Below are positions 44,524 through 57,212 of a stretch of 64,000 bases of DNA, piece by piece. The notes beneath the pieces were generated by a model that worked only from the letters and a program-made list of their open reading frames with translations, was not told where the DNA came from and ran no database searches. The stretch's first letter is position 1. Every line of letters begins with the position of its first letter. The position numbers were made by a program, and so were the translations under genes. The DNA is from Glomus cerebriforme (lineage: Eukaryota; Glomeromycota; Glomeromycetes; Glomerales; Glomeraceae): positions 100,341-164,340 of the forward strand of contig QKYT01000064.1 in the NCBI GenBank assembly GCA_003550305.1. The letters run 5' to 3'.

Positions 44524-47349
44524 ATGCAAAAGCTCGCCCTACGCATCTTAGGTCGTTTTAGCCGAAAAACTTTCATTCGTAGTGCTTGGAAAAATTTGAA
44601 CAGTTTAAGTGAGCACGATGAACTAACCGAGGCGTTAGATACGCTAATATCCATGTCCCATGAAGGTATTTGTTATCAATTATTCATTCAGCAATTTTAT
44701 GAAATGCTACAATTTTTAAAATTTATTTACCTTATAATTCTTTCCCGCTCAATTTATTTAACTATTTCTTTCTAAATATCAATTACATAGAGAATGAATT
44801 CATTGAACTCATTACTGTCATTGTAGATGTTCTTTCGGAGGCTCCAATGGCTTCTGCATTTTTATGTCACATTATCGGTAAGAGTATATAAAACCCATTT
44901 TTCTTCTGGATTTAATCCAAAAGACTATTTCATTAGGTTTACATATAATTCATAATATAGATAGTGCAGCATTACCTTCAAAAGAAACTTCTCATAAAAT
45001 TACGACAAGGCTACTGCAGAAACTTAAGCCTGGTTGGTTGATTAATCTTTTTTGATCCATCAATATAATTCTAACTTATTTCTTACGAGGATTATCTAAT
45101 AGTAATATTAAGTAGGCCTATTATTTTATCTTAAATCTTTAGGTGGCATATACCGATCGAAACCAAAGAAGCGTACACGTGTAAATGCAGCCATAATTTG
45201 GAGTGTTTTGGCTGAAAAATTAGCAGGTTAAAGATTGATTCAACTTCTTTGTTAGAGTTTCTTTTAGTGAATGCAAGTATTTACTCTCTAAATATTAGGC
45301 GAAATCAGTTTGTCTTTATTCTCGGATAATGTATGTACTACACTGTTGGACTATCTTCAATATGATCATGATGCTAGTGTGCGACTTTTCGCTTTGATTG
45401 CTCTTGAAAAATTTGGTATGACGGGACAAAATAAAGAAAAGATTCTTAATTCGGGAAGGGATATTCATAAGATTTTGCAATGCATAGCCAAGGAATTGCA
45501 TTCGGGTGAAGGTTCAAGTGAAGATATTAATCGTCGAAGACAATTGAAATTCTGTCTAGAATGGGCCTTAAAGAATACTTTTGGTATGTTTATTTATCAA
45601 AAGAAATTTTTTAAGCTTTTGTAAATTCGCCGCCCAATATAATTAATATATCTTTTTATTTTTAAAGATTCGGGCAAGGTATGATGTGTTTCGATTCTTA
45701 TTTGTGTATACATTCATATACGGTTTATATTCTTATATCTTGTATAAAATAATAGGAAGACATGTGTGATTCAGATGAAGGTTCTGTAAATTCCAATAAT
45801 ATAAATGTTATGCTGAACCCATTGGATGCTACAGCCCACTGGAAAATATCACGAAATGGTTTAGAGGTATGTAAAATTGTTATTTATTTATCTGTCCTAG
45901 TACAAAAATTAACTCGAGTATGCGCTTTTGCAGATAAGAAATGATAATTCCACATTCGAATCGATACGTGCAACTATGGGTGTATCTTCTGGAAAATGGT
46001 TTTATGAAGTAGTATTACTGACTAACGGGATTATGCAGGTTTGTATAAATACAATATGATCAAGATTTAAAGGAAAATATATTAAAAATTTTCTTTGAAT
46101 TCAATTAGATTGGATATGCAACTAAACGTTGTTTGTTTGGACCTGAAGAAGGTACAGGTGTCGGAGATGATCAGGTTAGTTCCACTTTTTGAATTACTAG
46201 GTTGATATTCTATAAATTTTTGCTTGTTAATATTTAAAATGAATTTGAATTTTGAATCAATAGTATGGATTTGCGTTTGATGGATGTAGAAATGTTTTGT
46301 GGGTAAGTTTGATTCTCAATAATTATATGTTTATACAAATATACAAAATTTACCTTGTTTATCTTTGTTCATTCTTTAGGCGAATGGAGTGTCTGTACCA
46401 TATGGCGGAAGCGAATCGTGGAAACCTGGTAATTATTCTTTTCTTTTGAATAACAATAAGTAATTTGTTATTAATTTTATCATGAATAATTTTATAGGTG
46501 ACGTGGTGGGAGTTTACATGGATGTTAGCTCTGGTTGCGTTCGTTTCTATTTAAATGGAAAAGATTTGGGTGTAGTATACCCTCTCAATCTTGCCCAATT
46601 TCGAAAATTGGCAGAAAGTAGTTTACATCCAGCATTATCTTTTACTTCTTATCAACAAGCTATAGTCAATTTTGGGGCTGAAAAATTCCGGTAACTAAAT
46701 AATTAAATATTTCAGCATTTGTTTTAAAAAAATTTGATGATATATTAATCTTTTCATCTTTACAAAAGATATCCGCCACCACCTTCATTATTTGCTTACC
46801 AAACCCTCAATAGTCAAGGACAAATATCATCAGAACTTCGTAATTCAATACAAAAAAGAGTTTGGCGAGCATCACGTTATCGTTCAATGTCCGTAAATCC
46901 TTATTGGAAACAACAGTTCGAGTCCACGGAAGAGGATCTTGACACTCAATGCTCAATTTGTTTTGCGACGCCACCTGCTATTGTTTTGGGACCTTGTAAT
47001 CATGATGGTTTTTGTACTGACTGTGCAAAAATGATGCATTCATGGTATGTATTATGTTCGATTGTAATAGTGTTATAATACTTAAAGATTAAAATATACA
47101 GTGGCTGATAATAATTATTGTTTATATAAATATAGTCCATTGTGTAGAACACCGATTTCATATCGAAAGCCAATGAATAATAATACCACTAGTTTACCAT
47201 CTACTCCTACCAAACTTTCCATTGCATCAACGTCAGCATCGTCTTCACTTTCTGCACCTTCAACAGCAATTGTTTTACCACCGACTCCGCCTCATTCACG
47301 TCCTGCTTCGTCCATTACTTCATGGGAGCCTCGTTGTCTGGAGCCATAA
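44524..47349 (+). CDS. RING finger and SPRY domain protein (RSPRY1-like)
   Basis: A probable E3 ubiquitin ligase. More than ten short exons. The N-terminal alpha-helical part reads LALRILGRFSRKTFIRSAWK, VLSEAPMASAFLCHIIG-LHIIHN and KKRTRVNAAIIWSVLAEKLA, then CTTLLDYLQYDHDASVRLFA. The SPRY domain spans about 45,800-46,690 (ATAHWKISRNGLE, GVSSGKWFYEVVLLTNGIMQ, IGYATKRCLF, YGFAFDGCRNVLW, VYMDVSSGCVRFYLNGKDLG). The C-terminal RING joins CSICFATPPAIVLGPCNHDG, FCTDC and, across the last splice, HSCPLCRTPISYRKP. A Ser/Thr/Pro-rich tail ends at 47,349. The first ATG in the open frame is 44,524; the frame is open a few codons further upstream, so another first exon is possible. Confidence 0.85.
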
Positions 47350-47984
47350 AAAAAGATATTTTACTTATAATTATATATAATTATATAATTTTAAATGAAC
47401 ATAATTAATCGATTATTCTTTTTTTTCAAAAAAAAAAAAAATTTTTTTTGGGGTTTAGGCGATGTAAATAATTTGTGTATTGAAAAAAAAAAAATCCTTT
47501 TTATTTCCTGATTATGAATAGATATTAACATTTTATTTCACTATTTTATCCTTTTTTTTCCTTTATTATTGTATTTTATTGCTATTATAGCCTTTATTCT
47601 CGACTTACAGTTTTTCAACATCAAGATCGAAAAAATACAAAACAAAATAAAAAACAGTAAGAGTTAATTAGAAAGAACTTATATTATAGTCTTTTTTATT
47701 TATATATTACTTTGTATATATATACCGTAAAAATTTTTCGATAATAAATTTTATTAGTTTCTTGAAAAGATGTCTTTTTTGAAGAGCCAAGATTTATAAC
47801 AATATAATTAAAGAAAATTTTGATTAGAAAATATGTAAATTTATTTAAATGTGAATCAGGCCCTCACTTAATTCATTAATTAAATGGATATTCATATATA
47901 ACTTTAATCAAAAAACATCGTTTATTTATCTAGCAGTAACTATAATTAAAGAATTTGGTTAGACTCAATAAAAAGAAAGGAAAT
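47350..47984. other. Convergent intergenic region
   Basis: 3' flanks of RSPRY1-like (+) and APC11 (-). Long A and T runs near 47,430-47,490 could be transcript termination and polyadenylation surroundings. No gene is seen. Confidence 0.4.
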
Positions 47985-48386
47985 TTAATATATAATAAAC
48001 TTTATACCCCATGTTCTACGATCCATTGGACATTGTCCACGACTTCCTTCTGTTTGAAGCCATCTTAATAAACAATGCATATGAAATACATGTGTACACT
48101 CTCCCCAAACTATATTATAAAAGTTATTAATATTTTAATATTATTAAAAAGAACAATACATTAAAAAATACAAACTTAGTGAACAATCGTCGCCAGGAGT
48201 TTTACAGGTAGGACAACAACCGTCAAATGGCACTCTACATATACCACATACTTCTTCGTTAGGTACATCCCACCTCCAAACTGCTACTCCATGCCAACTA
48301 CAACAAACAATATTCCATTATTTGGTATTTGAATAAAGTAAAGGATCCATTAATATTTAAACGCACCGTTTCACTTTAACTTTCAT
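47985..48386 (-). CDS. APC11: Anaphase-promoting complex subunit 11 (RING-H2)
   Basis: APC11 is the RING subunit of APC/C that recruits the E2 enzyme. Exons 48367-48386, 48176-48297 and 47985-48109. The protein begins MKVKVKRWHGVAVWRWDVPN, then EEVCGICRVPFDGCCPTCKTPGDDC, LIWGECTHVFHMHCLLRWLQ and GQCPMDRRTWGIKFIIY. All zinc ligands of the extended RING-H2 are visible, and about 88 residues is the usual length. The first exon is only 20 nt. It is divergent from the RPA34.5-like gene across 99 bp. Confidence 0.95.
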
Positions 48387-48485
48387 TTTTTTCTCAAAAA
48401 GACAAAAAAAAGGTTATAAAAAATCAAATTCTGTTTATTGGTTGAATTCCGTGTAACAATATATATATATATATTAATCTAACAG

Positions 48486-50159
48486 ATGAACAAAAAGAAT
48501 AACGATTTTAAAATGACTAAAAGGTCCTCAGGTATAGCAAACTCGAAGACTAAAACTAAACGTCAAGATAAAAGTAAGATTTCTAAAAACAATCGAACAA
48601 AGGAATTTAGTCAACAACTTCAAGATGTAGATGTAGCTAGTGAAAATGGAGGAGAGATTCCGACTGGGCAGAAAGAAAGTCAATTTTCTTATGATATAGG
48701 TAATTTAGTTGCCACTAATCAACAAGAAATTAATGGTGGTCCTTTCCCTTCTTATGAACCACCTCCTGGATGGAAAAAAATGGAATCAAATGACTTTTCA
48801 ACATTTGATTTTAAAAACGTTCATAAAGAAGAAAATGAATTATGGTTATTTAAAATTCCTCGAACTGTTTCTAAATCGGATCTTCAAGGGTTAACTCTAA
48901 AACTTCCTTTTGGATTATCTCGAGTTCCAACAAAAGTAGCAACATTACAAAAGGCATTACAAGAACATTTACATAAAAAATCTGAACTAGTAGAGTATCA
49001 TGTTTATGAAATGCCTAATGATGATAACATTTCTCAAGAAAATGAGGTTGCTAAAGAATTTATCCAAGAATTGAGAGCCCCACATGAAACGATCTTCAGA
49101 CAAATGAAAGAGTTAGAAATATTTTTACCATGCCAAGAAGCGCAAGGTTTACTTCTCTCACATAAAAGACCCACTCGTTATTTTAATATAAGCCGATCTG
49201 TTAATCCACCTGATCCAAGTTCAAATATTGATTCAATTTTAGCAAACAAACCAGAGCCTATTCCTCATCCATCAGAAACCTTTATTCCAAGATTTACTGT
49301 CTCATTTCCTGATTATTCTAAAAGACACATTATTGAGGCAAGAGAAACCAAAAAAAAATTTAGGAATAGAATGATGAATGAATGGAATTTTCCAAAGTGG
49401 CAACAGCAAATAAAAGAGCACGAAGAAATAGCAGAAAGAGCTTTTAAAGAATACCAAAAAAATTGCAAAACATTAGTAAACAAATCGAAAAAAAACTTTG
49501 TTAGAGAGGTCGAAGAAAAAGGACAGAAAGTTATAGAAGAAAAACCAAGAAGGCAAAAAAGGAAGTATTCAAATATTTCAACACCGTCATCGAGTGGTGA
49601 AAGTGAAAGTGAGAAGCCACTCACGAAAATAAAAATATTGACCGAACTTAAACTTAAACGGAAGAAAATTGAAGAATCGGATACAGATTTAGAGATCTTG
49701 GAAGAAGCCGCAGAAGAAGAAGTTGATTTTGTAAAACTTGCTAAAAATCAGATATATCAAAAAGAAAAAGCAGCTAGAGAAGCACAAGAGGCTGAAAAAA
49801 GAGCAACCGATACTTGGACTCCTGCACTAGTTAGTTATCCGATATATAATCCACCTGAAACTTGGTGGTCTAAAACTTATAATAAAATCCTTAACGAAAC
49901 AGAACAAACGAAACTTAGACCGAAATTGGCTAAAAGGAAATATACTTTAGAAGATAGACTGAAATTTTATAAAAAACATGGGCGCGAACCTCCGTTGTAT
50001 GCAGTACCAAAAACGAGGGGTAAAAGAATTGATATAAATTACGGTGGAATTGAGGGGAATCTCGAAATTCCAAAACCGAGGCAAAAAGTAATATTACCAC
50101 CTCCACCACCTGGAACAACAGGTCACCTTCGACCTTGCGTCGAATTTATCGATTCATAA
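48486..50159 (+). CDS. RPA34.5-like protein (candidate RNA polymerase I subunit), uncertain
   Basis: An intronless protein of 557 residues. Residues about 90-170 resemble the Pol I subunit A34.5/PAF49 fold: SYEPPPGWKKMESNDFSTFD, then ENELWLFKIPRTVSKSDLQG and LKLPFG. A Lys-rich, highly charged middle follows, then a distinctive C-terminal segment (TWTPALVSYPIYNPPETWWS, DRLKFYKKHGREPPL, LRPCVEFIDS) that I do not recognise from A34.5. The N terminus is basic and could be a nuclear or nucleolar signal. The match is short and from memory; another nuclear protein with a similar module is possible. ATGs at 48,486 and 48,513 are both plausible starts. Confidence 0.5.
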   Translation: MNKKNNDFKMTKRSSGIANSKTKTKRQDKSKISKNNRTKEFSQQLQDVDVASENGGEIPTGQKESQFSYDIGNLVATNQQEINGGPFPSYEPPPGWKKMESNDFSTFDFKNVHKEENELWLFKIPRTVSKSDLQGLTLKLPFGLSRVPTKVATLQKALQEHLHKKSELVEYHVYEMPNDDNISQENEVAKEFIQELRAPHETIFRQMKELEIFLPCQEAQGLLLSHKRPTRYFNISRSVNPPDPSSNIDSILANKPEPIPHPSETFIPRFTVSFPDYSKRHIIEARETKKKFRNRMMNEWNFPKWQQQIKEHEEIAERAFKEYQKNCKTLVNKSKKNFVREVEEKGQKVIEEKPRRQKRKYSNISTPSSSGESESEKPLTKIKILTELKLKRKKIEESDTDLEILEEAAEEEVDFVKLAKNQIYQKEKAAREAQEAEKRATDTWTPALVSYPIYNPPETWWSKTYNKILNETEQTKLRPKLAKRKYTLEDRLKFYKKHGREPPLYAVPKTRGKRIDINYGGIEGNLEIPKPRQKVILPPPPPGTTGHLRPCVEFIDS

Positions 50160-50706
50160 AATAATCCTACCAATAGTCATTTTATTTCCAAATTTAGCAT
50201 ATAATTTATTTCGAGTACTATATGTTGTGCGAGTCCTTTCTCCATATGGAAAAAAGTCATGATAACTTTACGCCAGTCAAGTGTTTTGTACACCCATTTT
50301 TACATAGTTGTTAAAGTACAAGGGGGAAAAACGATTCATTTTAAATAATAATAAAGACAACAATTTAAGATTGTTAATTTCTTTCTTTCTACAATAATTT
50401 GTATATAATTCTTGTTTGTTTAATTGTGTTTTTGTTTCAAACTGAAATATTGTCGGCATTATTGCCGTAACTCTTGGATACCCAAGACGTTATCCTATTT
50501 TTTTTTTTATTTATAAAACTGCTTGAGCACAGCTAACAAGAAAGAAGTCATGCTCTCTATTTAATAATTTCACCACACAAAAATTTATTCTGCTAAAAGT
50601 TTATTTTATTTTATTTAAAATAGTACTAATTAGTTCGTTTATAGTACTCATAAAATTCAATTTTAACCTAAAGCTTTTTGACAAAGCAAATACTTTCTTT
50701 AAATCT
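50160..50706. promoter_or_regulatory. Intergenic, LRR gene upstream region
   Basis: 547 bp, AT-rich, with no coding match. Same-strand genes flank it, so it holds the 3' end of the upstream gene and the promoter of the LRR gene. Confidence 0.4.
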
Positions 50707-51200
50707 ATGGCTGATATTGATTATAACGTGCAAATCGGCGATTTACCACCTCCTGTTCCACCAAAAGACGACCTTCGTCCATTGACACCCCCAAAAGATT
50801 TTCCAAGGATAAACCTTTTAGGTTCAGCAACAATAGGTCCTTCCACATCTCAAACTTTAGAACTTGAAGAATCAATTTCTGAACCTTCAAATACTTTTCC
50901 AGGTACAAAACGAATAAATAGAGGTTCGACAACAAATTTAGATTCTATATTTGTTACCACTTCAAATAACCAATCTTCAGATCATGAACCTCGTAAAAAT
51001 CCTGTTCGTTCAGATTCAATGTTTACCAAATTTTCTTGGTGGTTAAGTTGGGGAAGATCAAAATCTTCGACAAATTCGCATTCAACTTCTCCTATAATAA
51101 CAACGCCTATCACAAATACTGGCGCTGGCGCTGACGCTGATTCAACAACAAATTCTAATCAAAATATCCAAAATTCTACGGCCCCTATATTAACAATTAG

Positions 51201-51234
<34 letters not shown>

Positions 51235-54200
51235 CAACCACCACCATCACCACCACCATCATCACCATACTATATTAATCAAGTATCATCAACTGATAAT
51301 GATGAAGAAGCTCCAAAAGTAAAAAAGTCAATTAGTATAACAAATCTATTTCGTAGACTTAGTTATAAGAGAAAAACGGAAAGGAAAGAAAATAGCAGCT
51401 CAACAGTAGTTGAAGAAGCGACTCAACGTAATTCTAATAATTTCTCGACTGTCCCAACTCCAAAATCACCGCGTCGAAAATACAATTTTGGTTCGTTTAT
51501 TGAAAGACTTACAGGACGACAATTTTTTACATCAGAACAGCGTGAAAGCGATAATAAATCCACTGAACCAATATCACAAACAAATTCAACGGAAAATAAC
51601 ATTGATGCGAATAAAATTAAGAAAATTGATAATAAATTAAAACAAAAAGAACTAGTCGTTGAAACTCAAGATCTTACGGCTTCATCTAACACTTTATGCC
51701 CAGATGAATCTTCAGTTTCAACACAACGATCAACACAATCTACTGCAGCTGAAACTTTGGATTCGCGTAATAAAGATGACAATCTTGAAAATTTGGACTT
51801 TATTAATATGGAGATTGATGTAGTTTCTCCTTTAAGACATTCAATTGCTAAATCGTCGAATTCTTCGGAACGTGCTGATGATGACACGATTAAAGGCGTT
51901 TCTGGAACAATTCGACACAGCAGGATCTTTGATATATTTACAGCAAAAAAAGACAATTCTCGAGCAAGTATTGTAAATATTAATCAAATGACGAATGGTG
52001 TTTCTTCACGTCATACTAGAATAAATTCTAATAATATGAAAGAATCCTTTTTTGTAAATAATAATAATAATAATTCAACTAATATGATTTCACAATTTTC
52101 TCCAATTAAGAATTCTTCTCCTCTAAGTTCGAATTCATATAAGCCATATAATACAGATAATAATATTAAAGAATCCGAAATGGAAAATAAGAACATAACA
52201 ACAAGAGAAGTAATAGGTGACAAAACAAAAGTTGACAAATCACCATTACCTTTACGTTTATTTAAGAAAAAATTTTATAAAACTCTTCGGCCTTCTAATT
52301 CCGATTCTGATTTCGAAAATACCAAAAGAATTATTAAAAGTGAAGAAACTTTGAACACTATTCCAATCATTTCTTCTCCGCTTATTGCAAACGATTATGA
52401 ATATGGGTCAACAAATGAACTTCTTCAGGTAAATAATAACAATTTACATCTCGAGGAAGAATCAGAAGATAGTGATAGTGATAAAGATTTGGATGATATC
52501 ATGACATTAGATGATGGAGTTGAAGGAGATGTTTCAGCCACTCAATCACAAGCGCCAGAATCTAGTCTTTACACAGGATCTGAAAATGAAGTATCATCTC
52601 ATAATAAACCATTGTCTCGTATGTCGTCATTTGCTAAATCTTTTAATTCGGAAGATCCATCTGCATTTAGTACGACATTTTCCGATACACAATTTAATGA
52701 TTCTAAGTTAGATTGGCCGATGGAATCAGCTTGGGATGTTATCTTAAATAGTGCGCAAGAAACAACAAAAGATAACAAAGGTCCAGCTAGATTAAGTAAT
52801 AATCGTTTATCGTATATTCCTAATCATTTCTTTGAAGGACTTCATAATTTAAAGGAATTATATCTTGACAGAAATTCACTCCGAGATTTACCTGAAGAAC
52901 TTTTGAAACTGACAAAATTAGAAATATTAGATTTAAGTAACAATTGTATATCCGAATTTCATCCAAGATTAAAATTTAGAAGAATGAGAAATTTAAGACG
53001 ACTTAATTTAGATAATAATGTATTATCTGATATAACTAGCATAACAAAATTAAAGACTCTTAGAGAATTAAGAGCAAATAACAATTTATTAGGAAGTATG
53101 ACAACGGACATTTCAAAATTGACTAAATTAAGACTTTTATATTTGGACAATAATCAACTCATAAGCCTTCCAGATTCAATTGGGCGATTAAAATCTTTAT
53201 GTGTGTTAAGATTAAACAACAATAATATAGAAAGTTTACCAGATGCAATTTGTTCATTACATCAGTTACAAGTTTTGGAATTGAGAGCAAATTTGTTAAG
53301 TTCATTACCAGAAAGTATAAAAGAATTGGAAAATTTAGCTAAACTGGACATTTCCAATAACAAACTTACATCACTTCCTAATGAATTGGTAAAATGTAAT
53401 AGGTTAACACATTTAAATGCTCATAATAATTTACTTGAATCAATTCCAGCTAAATTTGGACAACTTTCAAGATTATTAACATTAAATTTACGAGAAAATC
53501 GATTAATTAATCTACCAGCTGATATTGGAAAATTAACGTCATTAACAGAATTGGATTTATCACATAATGAATTAGTTGTTCTACCTGAAGATTTAGGAAA
53601 ATTAACGAAACTCACAGAAATTAAACTTAATAATAATCCATCATTATTGGCAGTTCCTGATTCATTCCGAAAACTTGTTCTTACAAGAAAAATTCATTTA
53701 CAACATTGCAGTCTCAGTCAAATTCCGTTTGAAATGGGAGTCGTTTATAATCAACTCACTTATGTTAATTTATCTTATAATCATTTTGATACTATGCCAA
53801 ACCTTCAAGGAATGGATCATGTGATAAGTTTTAATATATCAAATAATCGTATTAATGACGTAACCGAACAAATTGATCAATTGGAGATATTGCGTGAATT
53901 ATATGTTGTTAATAATAAACTAACTCATCTTCCAAGTACAATTGGACGTCTCAAAAAACTTGAGATTATGGATGTTTCTGAGAATATATTAGTAGATTTG
54001 CCGTTATCGATTGGAGACTGTGCTAGTTTGCGTGAATTAAGATTAAGAGGAAATTCTATAAAAACATTACCAATTACATTAGGAAAACTAACAAATTTAA
54101 ATGTATTTTATATTGGACAATGGCCATTAAGTGGATTTAGTGTAACGCAGGATGATAATAGGAATCAAAATATAAAAATTAGTTCCAAAATTCCACATCA

Positions 54201-54567
54201 TGTTGAAAGAAATCTTTTATGGAGGATGCATGATTCAATACTTAAAAGATTACGAGATATTGATAATAATGATGGAGCTTCAGAATTTTTACGGAGTCCT
54301 TCGAATGAATCAAATAATTCACAAGACGTCACCAGTCATCCACCATCTCCTTCGCCGAGTCCTCCTTTATCAAGAGACGATGCTATATTGAAAATGGCCG
54401 TGCTAAAAGGCGTTTATGATCAAATTATGAGAGACATGCGCAGTAATGATTATGACAAGGAATCAAGTGGCGATGACACAACTGAATTTCCTGGTGAAAT
54501 TGGGAAGAAGAAGAAATTTGCCAAATTAAAGGATTTCAAATTTCTCAAAATAGGTGACAAACAATAA
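50707..54567 (+). CDS. Large leucine-rich-repeat protein (SHOC2/RSU1-style repeats)
   Basis: An intronless protein of 1,286 residues. Residues 1-690 are disordered: proline motifs near the start (LPPPVPPKDDLRPLTPPKD, candidate SH3 ligands), a poly-Ser tract of 11 residues from TCA repeats (near 51,201-51,234), basic patches (FTKFSWWLSWGRSK, ITNLFRRLSYKRK) and acidic stretches. From about residue 697 at least 15 LRRs of 22-23 residues follow the LxxLxLxxNxLxxLP pattern (LKELYLDRNSLRDLPEELLK, LRLLYLDNNQLISLPDSIGR, LTELDLSHNELVVLPEDLGK). Such repeats are typical of Ras-pathway scaffolds. A Ser/Pro-rich tail follows and the end is Lys-rich (KKKKFAKLKDFKFLKI). No kinase, cyclase or phosphatase domain is visible, so it is probably a scaffold. 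Confidence 0.8.
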
Positions 54568-54692
54568 TATTAATAAATATTGTGATTATATTTATTATTT
54601 TATAAGTAGGAATAGTAATTCTTTGTAATATAGTTTTAATTATTCACAAAAATTAATATTAAAAAAAAAGAACTGTGAATTTGTAACTAAAA

Positions 54693-55308
54693 TTACAATT
54701 TTCTGCTCAAAACATACGCATCGGGAGGTGATATTTTTTTATAATATCCTTCCACCGTAGCGACAATTTCAAAATCATATTTTTTATAAAAAGCTAAAGC
54801 CTCTTCATTTGATGTTTGAACATGAAGATAAATTTCGACGAATTTTGGATGTTGTGCGGGTAATGTAGCATGTTGTAAAATATGCGTTAACAATTTTGTG
54901 CCTATCCCAAGGTTACGGTAAGGTGCTAAAACGCCCAATGTCATAATATAAAGTTTTGCTTGATCGGATGTTGTACCTTGATTTATTTGTTCTTTACGAC
55001 AGCAAACCGCTCCAACACAACAATCATTGAAATAAGCTACAGAAATGATGCGAATTTAATTAATAATATTATAAATATATAAAATACATACGGTTGAATT
55101 ATCATTATTAATTACCGAATTTAGCGAATTCGCCAACTTCCAAAACATCTTTATAAAATTTTTCGCTATAATTAACAGGAAAAAGGACTGTATTTAATTT
55201 CTTTAATTGACCTAAGTTATTGGGTGTAATTTCTCCGAGTGCTATACGGTGGGCAGTATTTCGTTTTGGTACTTTGCTGTTCTTTATTGTTTCTGTTGAA
55301 GTTACCAT
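54693..55308 (-). CDS. NAA50: N-alpha-acetyltransferase 50 (GNAT fold)
   Basis: NAA50/San acetylates the N termini of proteins that retain Met, and associates with the NatA complex. Two exons: 55116-55308 and 54693-55036. Visible are IALGEITPNNLGQLKKLNTV-LFPVNYSEKFYKDVLE, then YFNDCCVGAVCCRKE, the acetyl-CoA loop LYIMTLGVLAPYRNLGIGTK and IYLHVQTSNEEALAFYKKYD-F, ending in GYYKKISPPDAYVLSRKL. All family blocks are in order and total length (178 residues) is normal. It is divergent from the SRP40 gene across 149 bp. Confidence 0.95.
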
Positions 55309-55457
55309 AGTAACGCTTTAAGGTTGAATCGTTTGTTACTGTTTCTTTTGTTGCGCTTGTTGATTATGATCAGCAATCAGGTGTTTTTTTTTTAGATAAA
55401 TCAAAAATCTATTTATTTTATTTATTAACAGAATTGTAGAAAATAATAAACATAGAT

Positions 55458-57212
55458 ATGTCTTCAAATCTTGATGCCAATGTCCCCACAGAACTTTATT
55501 CCTTAATTTTTCAATTTTTAAAAGATACAGGGCTTTCACAGACAGCTAAAATTTTTAAAAAAGAAATAAATAAGGTATGATAGGGAAACAGTTATTTAAA
55601 AATTGTAAATACATAATATTTATTAACAGTTATTTATTTAGTCTATAAAAGATATAAATCAAAAACATGGTCTAGTCGAAATTTTCAAGTCTTATAATTC
55701 TCTTATAGGGTAATATATAAGCATCAGTATTGCAGTATCGCTATTTAAATTTCTTTACTAAAATTTAATTGATTTATCATTAATAGAAACATTGAAGATA
55801 AAGCAGAGTCTGATGATTCAACATCTTCGTCGAGTTCTGAAAGTAGCTCGTAAGTACGTCAACTTAAAATTTATAGAATTCAGTAAAATAACATCTTTCT
55901 GAAAATTGATATAGTAATGATGAAGAGAATGAGAGTAGCAATGAATCATCATTGATTTCATCTGATAATTTGGATGAATCTTCTGATGAGGAGGTAAAAA
56001 ACGATGATAAAGTGGAAGATAGTTCTTCGAGCGAAGATGATGACGATACTTCTTCAATCGGAGGGGAAAATACTTCAAATCCCGTTAAAGAATCGAATAG
56101 CTCAGATTCATCATCTGAAGAAAGTGAAAGTGAACAAAATGCTAAAGTACAAAATATAAATGAAGGTTCACATTCTTCTAATGAACCATCTGACGAAAGT
56201 TCATCATCGAATAATAGTTCAAGCGATGAAGAAAACAATAATATGGAAATTCGTCCCGGCGAAGACAAGGAACATACCCAAGACAGTAAGGAAACCAGTA
56301 GTAACAGCAGCAGCAGTGACAATGAATCAGAAGAAGGCGATAGTGAATCTGAGAATGAAAGTGAAACGGAGAATACACAAATCAACATCATTATAAGTTC
56401 TTCAGAAAATCATTTATCTGATGAAGAAAACAGAGATAAATTATCTCACAGTAAGAGTAAAGTAACAAATTTTGAAATATATAAATCGGAAACAAGTGAT
56501 CAAAATATTTCATCATATAAAATAAATGAACAAAATGGTATTTCTTTAACTAATGGAGATAGATTCAAACATAAACTTGACTCAAATAATGACACTTACG
56601 ACACACGACCTTCTAAAAAAGTAAATTCGAATTTAAGGTAATTAAATAAAAAAGGAATTACAAATGCTATTTAATCTAATCTCTTCTTTTAAAATAACAG
56701 TTCAACTTATGTTACAACTAGTGTACATTTTAAACCAAGATCGGTCATTAAAAGTCAGAGAAAAAATAATAAATCGAATAAAGTAAGCAATTATATTTTA
56801 AATATTTGAGTATACAGTATATTTTCTAATTTCATTAGGAGAGTTTATATTAAACAATTCGTTAAACAGACGGAGAACAAAAGTAACGGCAATGGCAATA
56901 CATATAATCGTAGAATAAATCCTGAAAAAGTAGAATTTCTTGATGAACGTCTAAAAGACAACAGCTTTCTGGCTAAAGTATTATTCGTTAGTTATTTGTA
57001 TTTTTGCTTTAATTGTATGTTAACAATTATATCTATTAATAATTCTTTAGGACGGTGCTATTGACTCTTATGGTTATAGGGCTCACAATGATTTATTTGC
57101 TATTCGAGGTAAAGATTTTCGTGCGCAAAAAACTAAAAAGAAAAGAGGATCTTATCGTGGAGGGAAGATTGATTTTGAATCACATTCTATCAAATTTGCT
57201 GTGGACGATTGA
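55458..57212 (+). CDS. SRP40: SRP40/Nopp140 nucleolar phosphoprotein
   Basis: A nucleolar chaperone that accompanies snoRNPs and is heavily phosphorylated by CK2. The start reads MSSNLDANVPTELYSLIFQF-LKDTGLSQTAKIFKK, a LisH motif. A long Ser/Asp/Glu-rich middle with dozens of CK2-type SSDDE clusters fills most of the exon from about 55,917 to 56,638. After two short exons the conserved C-terminal domain follows: NRRINPEKVEFLDERLKDNS, then DGAIDSYGYRAHNDLFAIRG-KDFR and KTKKKRGSYRGGKIDFESHS. This C terminus defines the family. The acidic middle gives long shadow frames on the other strand (55,864-56,391). Confidence 0.92.

Noticed and set aside
49313..49624. 103-residue minus-strand frame opposite the RPA34.5-like gene
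   Set aside because: Antisense of a Lys/Glu-rich coding region; hydrophobic composition is an artefact of the complement.
51201..51234. ATC/TCA trinucleotide run as a separate microsatellite feature
   Set aside because: It is in frame in the LRR gene and encodes a poly-Ser tract, so it is described there.
55864..56391. 175-residue Ser/Leu-rich minus-strand frame and other frames opposite SRP40
   Set aside because: Shadow of the Ser/Asp/Glu codon repeats of SRP40 on the other strand.
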